Shown here one piece after another: positions 1 to 5,833 of a DNA stretch of 5,846 nt. The translations under genes were made by a program, and so were the position numbers. Under the pieces are notes generated by a model. That model made no database searches. It saw only the letters and a program-made list of their open reading frames with translations, and was not told where the DNA came from. Origin of the DNA: JBJGXI01 sp045635475 (GTDB lineage Bacteria; Bacillota; Bacilli; Bacillales; Amphibacillaceae); assembly GCF_045635475.1 (NCBI RefSeq), contig NZ_JBJGXI010000087.1:1-5846 (forward strand). The letters are read 5' to 3'. Positions within the stretch are counted from its first letter, which is position 1. Each line of letters opens with the position of its first letter.

Positions 1-45
1 TTTGCGTACCAACAAACTTATAAAACACAGCCCAAACTATAGAAT

Positions 46-72
46 AAAAAAGCTGTTAAACAGTAACTGCTT
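46..72 (-). terminator. Intrinsic terminator of metY overlapping its stop codon
   Basis: On the minus strand AAGCAGTTA (64-72) pairs with TAACAGCTT (50-58) around a CTGTT loop. That gives eight pairs with one A-A mismatch, and the run of U continues through 46-51. The 3' arm contains the TAA stop codon (56-58), and the 5' arm lies in the last codons of the gene. The stem is AT-rich and interrupted, so efficiency is uncertain. Confidence 0.55.
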
Positions 73-1810
73 CCTTTTGTTTGCCTTGTTTTATTCTTAC
101 AGCCTCTTCATATGGATTTAAACCATCAATTACCACAATGTTCTCGTTAGCTAACTGGTGTTTCAGGGCACCATTTGCAGCGTCGAGCCAAACGATCTTA
201 GGCTGGTTATTCAAAACTTCGGATACTTGAATAGACGATGGATCTACGATGTATAAAATATCTATATCATCAGACACTGCTGCAACTGTAGGATATGCAG
301 TCTGCCCTAGTTGTGACTCTTCACTTGATGAAATAGGTACAATCTTATATCCGGATTGCTGTAATTTCTGAACTGCTTTATACGCTTGATTATTTTCATC
401 AGTACCTAGTCCGGCAACTGCTATTGTTTTTTGTCTAAGTTGACCATTCGCGCGATCGAAAGGTGATTGAAGTGCCCAAGTGATCGCTGCTTCGTCTGTA
501 GTTTGAATCGTGCCTGCAGTGCCAGTTGCGATAGCAATAGCTTGGTCTAGGTCGCTAATAATATCATCTATTGACTCAAGACCAACAGACAATCGTATTA
601 AATCCTCTGTTACACCGCTGCTTTTTAAGCTCACTTCATCTAATTGCTGATGTGTTGTTGATGCAGGGTGAATAATAAGTGATTTAGCATCGCCGACATT
701 CGCTACGTGTGACCATAAGCTGATGTTGTCAATTACTTTTCTTCCAGCTTCTCGGCCACCTTTAATACCGAAATTAACGATAGATCCATAGCCGCCACCT
801 AAGTATTTGTTCGCTAACTGGTGGGAAGGATGTTCTTCTAAACCTGGATAAGATACCCACTCAACACTTGGGTGATTTTGCAAGTAGTTTGCTATAGCTT
901 TTGCATTTTGATTATGTCGATCAAGTCGCAAATTCAATGTTTCTAAACCTTGTAAGAACAAGAAAGCATTTTGTGGACTTAACGATGGTCCAATATCTCT
1001 TAATAATTGAACACGTAATTTAATTGCAAATGCTGGTGGTCCAATGTCAATACCAAAACGGATGCCATTATAGCTATCATCTGGTTCGATAAATCCTGGG
1101 AATTTTGGATTGTTCCAATTGAATCTTCCACCATCAACCACAACACCGCCGATAGATGTGCCGTGTCCGCCTATCCATTTTGTTGCGGAGTGTACAACAA
1201 TATCAGCACCCCAGCTTATTGGTTTGCAAGCATATGGACTAGCAAAAGTATTATCGATAATTAACGGAATATCATGTGCGTGTGCAATCTCACTAACAGC
1301 CTCAATATCAAATACGTTCAAACTAGGGTTGGTAATTATTTCTCCATAAATAGCTTTGGTCTTCGACGTGATCGCAGCTCGGAAATTTTCTGGGTCAGAA
1401 CCGTCTACAAATTTAACGTTTATACCGTATTTTGGCAAAGTCTTGGCGAACAGATTATAGGTACCACCATACAGATTACTATCGGCAACGATTTCATCTC
1501 CAGCGCCAGCAAGATTGAATATTGCTAATGTGATTGCAGAAGAGCCAGATGCGGTTGCAACTGCTGCCACACCGTCTTCAAGTAACGCTATCCGTTGTTC
1601 AAAAGCATCAACCGTTGGATTCATAATCCGTGTATAAATATTACCTGGTTCAGCTAGTGCGAATAGATTTTGGGCGTGCTCGGTATCGCGAAATACATAG
1701 GAAGTTGTTTGGTAAATCGGTACAGCACGTGAACCAGTTGTTGGATCTGGTGTTTGCCCTCCGTGTAATAATTGTGTTTCTGTTCCTTGGAATTGAAATG
1801 AATTTGTCAT
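56..1810 (-). CDS. metY: O-acetylhomoserine sulfhydrylase (MetY type) with C-terminal CoA-binding-like domain
   Basis: This is a cytoplasmic PLP enzyme of the Cys/Met metabolism family, predicted to make homocysteine from O-acetylhomoserine and sulfide (it may also act as a cysteine synthase). The 584-residue protein has a MetY core at about residues 1-430. The family signature reads D-I-V-V-H-S-A-T-K-W-I-G-G-H-G, with K211 as the expected PLP lysine, and an N-terminal Y-T-R-I-M-N-P-T segment is also present. Plain MetY proteins are about 430 residues. Here residues 461-575 add a Rossmann-like domain that opens with I-A-V-A-G-L-G and resembles CoA_binding_2 (YccU-like) proteins. The ATG at 1810 is chosen because AAGGAGG lies 8 nt upstream; an in-frame ATG at 1849 lacks such a site. 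A SAM-I riboswitch in the leader supports a methionine-pathway role. The gene appears monocistronic. The core call is secure; the role of the extra domain is unknown. Confidence 0.95.
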   Translation of the reverse strand: MTNSFQFQGTETQLLHGGQTPDPTTGSRAVPIYQTTSYVFRDTEHAQNLFALAEPGNIYTRIMNPTVDAFEQRIALLEDGVAAVATASGSSAITLAIFNLAGAGDEIVADSNLYGGTYNLFAKTLPKYGINVKFVDGSDPENFRAAITSKTKAIYGEIITNPSLNVFDIEAVSEIAHAHDIPLIIDNTFASPYACKPISWGADIVVHSATKWIGGHGTSIGGVVVDGGRFNWNNPKFPGFIEPDDSYNGIRFGIDIGPPAFAIKLRVQLLRDIGPSLSPQNAFLFLQGLETLNLRLDRHNQNAKAIANYLQNHPSVEWVSYPGLEEHPSHQLANKYLGGGYGSIVNFGIKGGREAGRKVIDNISLWSHVANVGDAKSLIIHPASTTHQQLDEVSLKSSGVTEDLIRLSVGLESIDDIISDLDQAIAIATGTAGTIQTTDEAAITWALQSPFDRANGQLRQKTIAVAGLGTDENNQAYKAVQKLQQSGYKIVPISSSEESQLGQTAYPTVAAVSDDIDILYIVDPSSIQVSEVLNNQPKIVWLDAANGALKHQLANENIVVIDGLNPYEEAVRIKQGKQKEAVTV

Positions 1811-1818
1811 AAGTACAT

Positions 1819-1825
1819 CCTCCTT
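1819..1825 (-). promoter_or_regulatory. Ribosome binding site of metY
   Basis: AAGGAGG on the minus strand lies 8 nt before the ATG at 1810. It fixes the start there and not at the upstream in-frame ATG at 1849, which would add 13 residues (MCHQFLKFKEDVL) not expected in the family. Confidence 0.9.
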
Positions 1826-1921
1826 AAATTTTAAAAACTGATGACACATGTGGTGCGACTAACAAGCAAATTTTCTGAAATCCTGGGTCGTGATGTAGAT
1901 GTGTGAGAAGAGAGAGGGGAC

Positions 1922-1949
1922 AAAAAAGCCCCCTTCCGAAGAAGAGGAC
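1922..1949 (-). terminator. Attenuator terminator of the SAM-I riboswitch
   Basis: On the minus strand GTCCTCTTC (1941-1949) pairs with GAAGGGGGC (1928-1936) across a UUCG tetraloop (1937-1940), giving nine pairs including two G-U. Six U residues follow (1922-1927). The 5' arm contains TCCTCTT, which is complementary to AAGAGGA made from the 3' strand of aptamer helix P1 and the bases after it. The hairpin can therefore form only when P1 is held closed by SAM. Readthrough leads to metY, whose start is about 110 nt further on; I recognise nothing else in that spacer. Confidence 0.93.
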
Positions 1950-1968
1950 TTGAAATTACCGGTTCCTC

Positions 1969-2076
1969 CTCTTATCTTTCAGATTGTTACATCTGTAGGA
2001 TTTGGCACCATTTCAAGTACTCTTGACGGTTGCCGGGCTTCACAGGGCCTATTCCCTCAGCCTCTCTTGATAAGAG
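1969..2076 (-). promoter_or_regulatory. SAM-I (S-box) riboswitch aptamer
   Basis: The minus strand carries the S-box pattern in order. The 5' P1 strand is CTCTTATC (2069-2076). Next come AGAGAGGCTGAGGGA and a GGCCC...TGAAGCCCGGCAACC core (GGCAACC at 2028-2034). The P3 hairpin is TCAAG-loop-CTTGA (2013-2026), followed by an ATGGTGCCAAATCC segment. The P4 hairpin is CAGAT-loop-ATCTG (1980-1995). The closing P1 strand is GATAAGAG (1969-1976), a perfect 8-bp match to the 5' strand. Family knowledge: this RNA binds S-adenosylmethionine and turns off methionine and cysteine genes. The adjacent terminator and antiterminator pairing indicate transcriptional control. The target is metY, so sulfhydrylase expression should rise when SAM is low. 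Confidence 0.97.
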
Positions 2077-2097
2077 ATATGCGATTAACTTAATTGG

Positions 2098-2126
2098 ATT
2101 ATAAATGACTAAAAACAGTGCGTCAA
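2098..2126 (-). promoter_or_regulatory. Sigma-A type promoter of the metY leader
   Basis: On the minus strand TTGACG (2121-2126) and TATAAT (2098-2103) are separated by exactly 17 bases. The -10 is perfect and the -35 matches five of six. Transcription would begin near 2091, about 15 nt before the riboswitch P1 helix, which is the expected geometry for an S-box leader. Confidence 0.88.
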
Positions 2127-2162
2127 CCATTTTTTTCAAATTTTCAAATAATAATGATTAAC

Positions 2163-2190
2163 TTGATCCATATAAACGAATGCCTATACT
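2163..2190 (+). promoter_or_regulatory. Possible sigma-A type promoter of hsp20
   Basis: TTGATC (2163-2168) and TATACT (2185-2190) are 16 bases apart, about 60 nt before the hsp20 start. Each box matches four or five of six consensus bases. It runs divergently from the metY promoter. I saw no CIRCE inverted repeat and no convincing sigma-B promoter. Confidence 0.45.
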
Positions 2191-2233
2191 CATTAGGGTT
2201 CCATTACATAGGTTAAAGTGTAGGGCGCAAAAC

Positions 2234-2240
2234 AAGGAGG
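2234..2240 (+). promoter_or_regulatory. Ribosome binding site of hsp20
   Basis: AAGGAGG lies 8 nt before the ATG at 2249 and decides that start over the in-frame ATG at 2180. Confidence 0.9.
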
Positions 2241-2248
2241 TTAATCGT

Positions 2249-2740
2249 ATGGCAGAGGAATCTAAATATTCATCTAAACGATCAAAAAGGAATGTAAGAA
2301 ATAATACAAATACGTCACCAGATTTTCTTCGACAAATGGATGATTTTTTTCAATTGAAACCAACGAACAATATCATGGCCTCAATCGATTCTTTTTTTCA
2401 AAACAATACACCGCAGAAAAGTATACCGGTAGATATGTATGAAACCGATAAGGAATGGATCGTTGAGGTTGATGTACCAGGTGTAAACAAAGAAAATATA
2501 CATCTAGATGTTGTGGGTGATCGACTGAAAATACGTCTATCGAATGATCAAGATGTAAAAAAATACGATGAAAGCAATAGTTACTATCATAGAGAACGAC
2601 GTTATTATCAATCGGAACGTGAGGTAACACTACCTTATGCTGTCGATAAAAAAACAGCCAAGGCTAAATACAGGAATGGGGTACTAGAGATTCGTGGCCC
2701 GAAAAAACCGCGAACGGATTATAATCTTGATATTGAATAA
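2249..2740 (+). CDS. Small heat-shock protein, Hsp20/alpha-crystallin family
   Basis: This 163-residue protein is a predicted ATP-independent holdase chaperone of the cytoplasm, which would bind unfolding proteins as an oligomer. The alpha-crystallin domain spans about residues 59-152. It opens with P-V-D-M-Y-E-T-D, continues with V-D-V-P-G-V-N-K-E-N-I, and ends with the family-typical A-K-Y-R-N-G-V-L (139-146). The C-terminal tail has L-D-I (160-162), a plausible form of the I-x-I anchoring motif. The N-terminal arm is Lys/Arg/Asn-rich and repeats D-x-F-F-Q-like segments at 30-35 and 46-51. The ATG at 2249 is chosen because AAGGAGG sits 8 nt upstream; an upstream in-frame ATG at 2180 has no such site. 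The gene is divergent from metY and ends in its own hairpin, so it appears monocistronic. It could be a stress chaperone or a spore-associated relative (CotM/YocM-like); the sequence alone does not decide. Confidence 0.93.
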   Translation: MAEESKYSSKRSKRNVRNNTNTSPDFLRQMDDFFQLKPTNNIMASIDSFFQNNTPQKSIPVDMYETDKEWIVEVDVPGVNKENIHLDVVGDRLKIRLSNDQDVKKYDESNSYYHRERRYYQSEREVTLPYAVDKKTAKAKYRNGVLEIRGPKKPRTDYNLDIE

Positions 2741-2774
2741 AGCTAATAGGGTAACCTATTAGCTTATTTTCTTT
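2741..2774 (+). terminator. Terminator of hsp20, possibly shared with rarD
   Basis: AGCTAATAGG (2741-2750) pairs perfectly with CCTATTAGCT (2755-2764) around a GTAA loop, followed by TATTTTCTTT. It starts directly after the hsp20 stop codon. The hairpin also lies just past the end of rarD on the other strand, where the following tract (CTTTATTC) is weaker, so it may work in both directions between these convergent genes. Confidence 0.85.
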
Positions 2775-2787
2775 AAAAAGCCATCTG

Positions 2788-3717
2788 TTAGCTTTCGAGC
2801 GATTTCTTATAGGCAGATTTTGCCTCGAGCTTTTTAAACCATTTTGTACGAGACACGGTATAAATGGTTAAAGCTGTCCAAATACATACAAAGGCTACCA
2901 AGTGTCCCTGTGTAAATGCTTCATGATACATAAATACACCTAAAATGAGCATCAGCGTTGGTGCGAAGTATTGTAAAAATCCGACCATCGATAAAGGAAT
3001 TCGCTTTGCGCCACTAGCAAATAATAGTAACGGAATGGCAGTGACCGGCCCAGCTAAAATTAACCAAGTTGTGTTCGTTGACCATATGGTTGGAAATGTA
3101 CCAGTTTGAAATTGTGTACTAATCAAATAGATAAGTGCAATTGGTAAAACGATCACCGTTTCTATCGTGAGTCCGAATGTTGCACTGATGTCGACAGTCT
3201 TTTTTAATAGACCGTATACACCGAATGATAATGCTAGCATAATTGATACCCATGGAAAAACGCCAAAACTGAATGTTAAATATATGACACCTACAGCTGC
3301 TAATATAAAAGAAATAACCTGCCATCGGGTCAATGTTTCTTTTAAGATAAACATGCCTAACAAAATGCTTACGAGTGGATTGATATAATAGCCAAGGCTT
3401 GCTTGAACCACATGATCACTGTTAACAGCCCATATAAATAACAGCCAATTGATACTAATAACTATCGATGCTATGGTGATGCCAATAAGTTTCTTTTTAT
3501 CTTTAGCAATGAGGATGCATTCACGAATGAAGTTATTCCACTTACCAGTTAATGCTAATAAAATTATCATGAAAATAAATGCCCAAACGATTCTGTGGGC
3601 AAGCACCTCTCCGGGAGATGTGAAATTTAACTGCTTCCAATAAATTGGTAGAAATCCCCAGAGGATATATGACCCAGCTGCATAAACGATTCCCAACTTA
3701 AATTCTTTATTTTCCAT
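2788..3717 (-). CDS. rarD: RarD-type EamA/DMT family transporter
   Basis: This 309-residue membrane protein of the drug/metabolite transporter superfamily is close in length and pattern to RarD proteins. About ten hydrophobic segments are visible, in two EamA halves (roughly residues 8-145 and 150-288). Typical RarD sequence features include an N-terminal G-S-Y-I-L-W-G-F-L-P-I-Y-W-K stretch, an L-A-H-R-I-V-W motif, an A-S-L-G-Y-Y-I-N-P-L segment and G-F-L-Q-Y-F-A-P-T in the second half. A Lys-rich tail follows the last helix. The natural substrate of RarD is not firmly known; the name comes from an association with chloramphenicol sensitivity, so resistance or export should not be assumed. 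The ATG at 3717 has AAAGAGG (3727-3733) 9 nt upstream. The gene is convergent with hsp20. I found no convincing promoter in 3718-3803. Confidence 0.88.
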   Translation of the reverse strand: MENKEFKLGIVYAAGSYILWGFLPIYWKQLNFTSPGEVLAHRIVWAFIFMIILLALTGKWNNFIRECILIAKDKKKLIGITIASIVISINWLLFIWAVNSDHVVQASLGYYINPLVSILLGMFILKETLTRWQVISFILAAVGVIYLTFSFGVFPWVSIMLALSFGVYGLLKKTVDISATFGLTIETVIVLPIALIYLISTQFQTGTFPTIWSTNTTWLILAGPVTAIPLLLFASGAKRIPLSMVGFLQYFAPTLMLILGVFMYHEAFTQGHLVAFVCIWTALTIYTVSRTKWFKKLEAKSAYKKSLES

Positions 3718-3803
3718 TACAGATGACCTCTTTTTTAATAACTCGAATAGAATAAGTTTAGGTTTGTATTACTAAAAAAGCAACAAATTAAACTGAATCT
3801 AAG

Positions 3804-4004
3804 AAAAGCGCAGAGCGCCGCTTAGAAACGTAGCGACTGGAGTGAATCGACTGAGATAAAGGAATCATGCCCCCGCAAAGGGGGTATGTCGACGTTGGAC
3901 GACAAGTCCGACCTTAGTCGACTTTCGATAAAACCTGAATCAATGATGACTTATCGTAAGGCGGTTCGTGAAGTCGCCTAGTTTCTGGCACTCGGAGCTA
4001 GACA
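3804..4004. repeat. Structured intergenic repeat-like element (about 200 bp)
   Basis: This GC-richer, non-coding block has several nested inverted repeats. An outer imperfect stem joins 3807-3819 to 3987-3999 (10 of 13 pairs), continued by GAAAC/GTTTC (3825-3829 with 3981-3985). Inside are TCGACTGAG/CTTAGTCGA (3847-3855 with 3913-3921), a CATGCCCCC/GGGGGTATG hairpin (3866-3888), a GTTGGAC/GTCCGAC hairpin (3894-3912), CGATAA/TTATCG (3926-3931 with 3951-3956) and AGGCG/CGCCT (3959-3963 with 3975-3979). Read on the minus strand it begins TGTCTAGCTCCGAGTGCC and ends near GCGCTCTGCGCTTTTCTT, ends that I recall from dispersed intergenic repeats of Bacillaceae. It lies between a terminator on the right and rarD on the left. 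There is no open frame with an RBS in it. Exact ends, family name and function are uncertain; it could be a non-autonomous mobile remnant or a structured RNA. Confidence 0.6.
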
Positions 4005-4005
4005 C

Positions 4006-4043
4006 AAAAAAGCCCCTCACACGTACTTAACTAGGTGTGAGGG
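4006..4043 (-). terminator. Terminator of the 62-residue spore-protein-like gene
   Basis: On the minus strand CCCTCACAC (4035-4043) pairs perfectly with GTGTGAGGG (4014-4022) over a 12-nt loop. It is followed by GC and six U residues (4006-4011). It begins 7 nt after the stop codon of the gene ending at 4051. The other orientation has no good U-run. Confidence 0.92.
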
Positions 4044-4050
4044 AGATTGT

Positions 4051-4239
4051 TTACTTCTTACCTTGAATTTCTCGTCGAACTTTACCTACGTCAGTGGTAC
4101 TATACTTTTTTGTACCATGACCACCAGTAGTTCGTGCAATAAATGCTTTGGCTTCATTATAGGACATACCAGATTGGCTATTTAAACTTTTTACTGAGCT
4201 AATATTTGTTCCAGCTACTGTAATATCTTTGTCTGACAT
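4051..4239 (-). CDS. Small protein resembling gamma-type small acid-soluble spore protein
   Basis: This is a real small gene: 62 residues, AAGGAGG (4248-4254) 8 nt before the ATG, and a strong terminator right after the stop. The protein is polar and basic, with no signal peptide or membrane segment. It has A-G-T-N-I-S-S-V-K-S-L-N-S-Q-S-G near the N-terminus (about residues 9-24) and T-D-V-G-K-V-R-R-E near the end. These echo the T-(N/D)-x3-V-(K/R)-x2-N units of gamma-type SASPs such as SspE, which serve as an amino acid store in spores. The middle (S-Y-N-E-A-K-A-F-I-A-R-T-T-G-G-H-G-T) does not match SspE closely. It could be a minor relative of that family or an unrelated conserved Bacillaceae small protein. 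I could not identify a clean sigma-G or sigma-A promoter. Gene reality is high; the family is a moderate guess. Confidence 0.8.
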   Translation of the reverse strand: MSDKDITVAGTNISSVKSLNSQSGMSYNEAKAFIARTTGGHGTKKYSTTDVGKVRREIQGKK

Positions 4240-4335
4240 ATAATCATCCTCCTTTTATGCTTATTATTTTCAACTGTAAGGTTTCTATGTTGACGAAAAA
4301 AATGTAGCTGTATTCAATCGATATTTGGTTGTATG

Positions 4336-4344
4336 TGCTATTAT
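4336..4344 (+). promoter_or_regulatory. Possible extended -10 promoter of cls
   Basis: TGCTATTAT combines a TG extension with TATTAT (five of six to consensus), about 47 nt before the cls start. The best -35 region, around 4313-4321, is weak. A TTGACG at 4290-4295 exists, but the sequence 17 nt further on (TTCAAT, 4313-4318) is a poor -10. The assignment is tentative. Confidence 0.35.
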
Positions 4345-4371
4345 GGTAGGTAGCAATTCATGTTTTCACTT

Positions 4372-4380
4372 GGGAAGGGG
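4372..4380 (+). promoter_or_regulatory. Ribosome binding site of cls
   Basis: GGGAAGGGG, less perfect than the AAGGAGG of its neighbours, ends 10 nt before the ATG at 4391. A second purine run (GAAGG, 4386-4390) directly abuts the start and is too close to serve. The site supports 4391 as the start over 4325. Confidence 0.7.
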
Positions 4381-4390
4381 AAATAGAAGG

Positions 4391-5833
4391 ATGAGTTGGA
4401 TTCCCTATATTTTTGGTTTTATTATTTTTATGAATATCTTGTTAGCTTTGGCGATCGTATTTTTGGAAAGACGTAATGCAACATCTACGTGGGCATGGCT
4501 GATGGTTTTATTATTTATCCCGTTAATGGGATTTATATTGTATTTAATTTTTGGAAGAAGATTAAGTAACAAAAAGATTTTTACATGGGATACGAAAAGT
4601 AGGCTCGGTGTGAAGCGAGCAGTACAATCTCAGTTGCGTGGATTAGAGGATGGGTCCTTTGAAATTAGTAATGAGGGAATGATCCCATATAAAGATTTAA
4701 TCTACTTACACCTACGTAATGATGATGCGATTTTCTCGCAAAATAATGAAGTAGAAATCTTTACAGATGGTATTAAGAAATTCAATGCACTCATACAAGA
4801 TATTGAAAATGCACATGACCACATCCATTTATTGTACTATATCATTCGCCACGATGAGCTTGGACAACGCCTGGCTGATGCGCTCATTAAGAAGTCCAAG
4901 GAAGGTGTACAAGTAAGAGTACTATATGATGACCTTGGATCGAGAAGCTTGAGTAGGAAGTATATTAAGCGGATTAGAGAAGCGGGAGGCGAGGTAGAAT
5001 CGTTTTTTCCATCATTTATCCCAAAAGTAAATTTTAAAATAAACTATCGCAACCACCGCAAACTAGCCATTATTGATGGTAATATCGGATACATTGGCGG
5101 TTTTAACATTGGGGATGAATATTTAGGCTATAATAAGCGCTTTGGCTATTGGCGCGATACACACTTGCGAATGATTGGTAATGCTGTTCATCATATGCAA
5201 ACAAGATTCATTTTAGATTGGAATCAAGCATCAAGGCATCACATTTCTTATGAATCTACATATTTTGTATCGGAACCTGCCGGAAATGTAGGAGTGCAAA
5301 TTGTTTCTAGTGGACCGGATTCTGAATGGGAGCAAATAAAAAATGGATACATAAAGATGATTATGGAAGCAAAGGATTATATATATATTCAAACACCGTA
5401 CTTTATTCCAGATGAAAGCTTAAAAGATGCCTTACAAATAGCCGTCCTTTCCGGTGTTGATGTACGAATTATGATACCTAACAAACCAGATCATCCATTT
5501 GTGTATTGGGCAACTTTTTATAATATTGGTGAGCTATTAACTGCTGGTGCAAAAGCTTATATATATCAAAATGGCTTCTTGCATGCAAAGACAATCGTTG
5601 TCGATGGCAAAATCGCTAGTGTCGGAACGGCGAATATAGACGTTCGAAGCTTTCGGCTGAATTTTGAAGTGAATGCCTTTATTTACGATCAAGAAATTGC
5701 AGAAAAGCTTGTACAAGCGTATAAACAGGACATTATGAATTCATCTGAGCTAACACTTAAGCTTTATAAAAAACGATCAAAGTGGATTCGTTTTAAGGAA
5801 TCAATATCGAAGCTTCTTTCCCCGATATTATAG
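4391..5833 (+). CDS. cls: Cardiolipin synthase (phospholipase D superfamily)
   Basis: This 480-residue membrane enzyme is predicted to join two phosphatidylglycerol molecules into cardiolipin plus glycerol. Two hydrophobic N-terminal segments (about residues 5-25 and 32-57) anchor it, followed by a linker and two PLD catalytic domains. The first HKD motif is H222-x-K224-x4-D229, followed by G-N-I-G-Y-I-G-G-F-N. The second is H398-x-K400-x4-D405, followed by G-K-I-A-S-V-G-T-A-N. All catalytic residues are present, and the length is that of Bacillus Cls proteins (about 480). The ATG at 4391 is chosen because the protein then begins directly with the membrane segment (M-S-W-I-P-Y-I-F) and GGGAAGGGG lies about 10 nt upstream; the in-frame ATG at 4325 would add 22 residues not usual in the family. 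It is divergent from the small spore-protein-like gene. The genome may hold paralogues, so a clsA or clsB suffix is not given. Confidence 0.95.
   Translation: MSWIPYIFGFIIFMNILLALAIVFLERRNATSTWAWLMVLLFIPLMGFILYLIFGRRLSNKKIFTWDTKSRLGVKRAVQSQLRGLEDGSFEISNEGMIPYKDLIYLHLRNDDAIFSQNNEVEIFTDGIKKFNALIQDIENAHDHIHLLYYIIRHDELGQRLADALIKKSKEGVQVRVLYDDLGSRSLSRKYIKRIREAGGEVESFFPSFIPKVNFKINYRNHRKLAIIDGNIGYIGGFNIGDEYLGYNKRFGYWRDTHLRMIGNAVHHMQTRFILDWNQASRHHISYESTYFVSEPAGNVGVQIVSSGPDSEWEQIKNGYIKMIMEAKDYIYIQTPYFIPDESLKDALQIAVLSGVDVRIMIPNKPDHPFVYWATFYNIGELLTAGAKAYIYQNGFLHAKTIVVDGKIASVGTANIDVRSFRLNFEVNAFIYDQEIAEKLVQAYKQDIMNSSELTLKLYKKRSKWIRFKESISKLLSPIL

Noticed and set aside
1110..1812. Several plus-strand open frames inside metY
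   Set aside because: They lie antisense to a clearly functional conserved enzyme gene, lack RBSs and show no recognisable protein features.
1811..1849. Longer metY start at 1849 (13 extra residues)
   Set aside because: The ATG at 1810 has a perfect AAGGAGG at 8 nt, and that RBS lies inside the would-be extension.
1899..2093. Plus-strand open frame of 64 codons between metY and hsp20
   Set aside because: It runs antisense through the SAM-I riboswitch and its terminator, has no RBS, and its composition reflects RNA structure, not protein.
2180..2248. Longer hsp20 start at 2180
   Set aside because: The extension overlaps the proposed -10 box and contains the strong RBS for the ATG at 2249; the added residues are not Hsp20-like.
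3119..3643. Short open frames on both strands inside rarD
   Set aside because: They are shadows of the transporter gene, whose hydrophobic segments and family motifs are unbroken in its own frame.
3866..3888. The GC-rich CATGCCCCC hairpin as an intrinsic terminator
   Set aside because: No U-run follows on either strand; it is better explained as an internal hairpin of the structured element.
4262..4320. Sigma-G type promoter for the 62-residue spore-protein-like gene
   Set aside because: A GAATA on the minus strand fits the -35 pattern, but the only CAT-starting -10 candidate is 20 nt away and mismatched at two positions.
4325..4390. Longer cls start at 4325
   Set aside because: No RBS precedes it, it would begin upstream of the proposed promoter -10, and family members start with the first membrane segment as seen from 4391.
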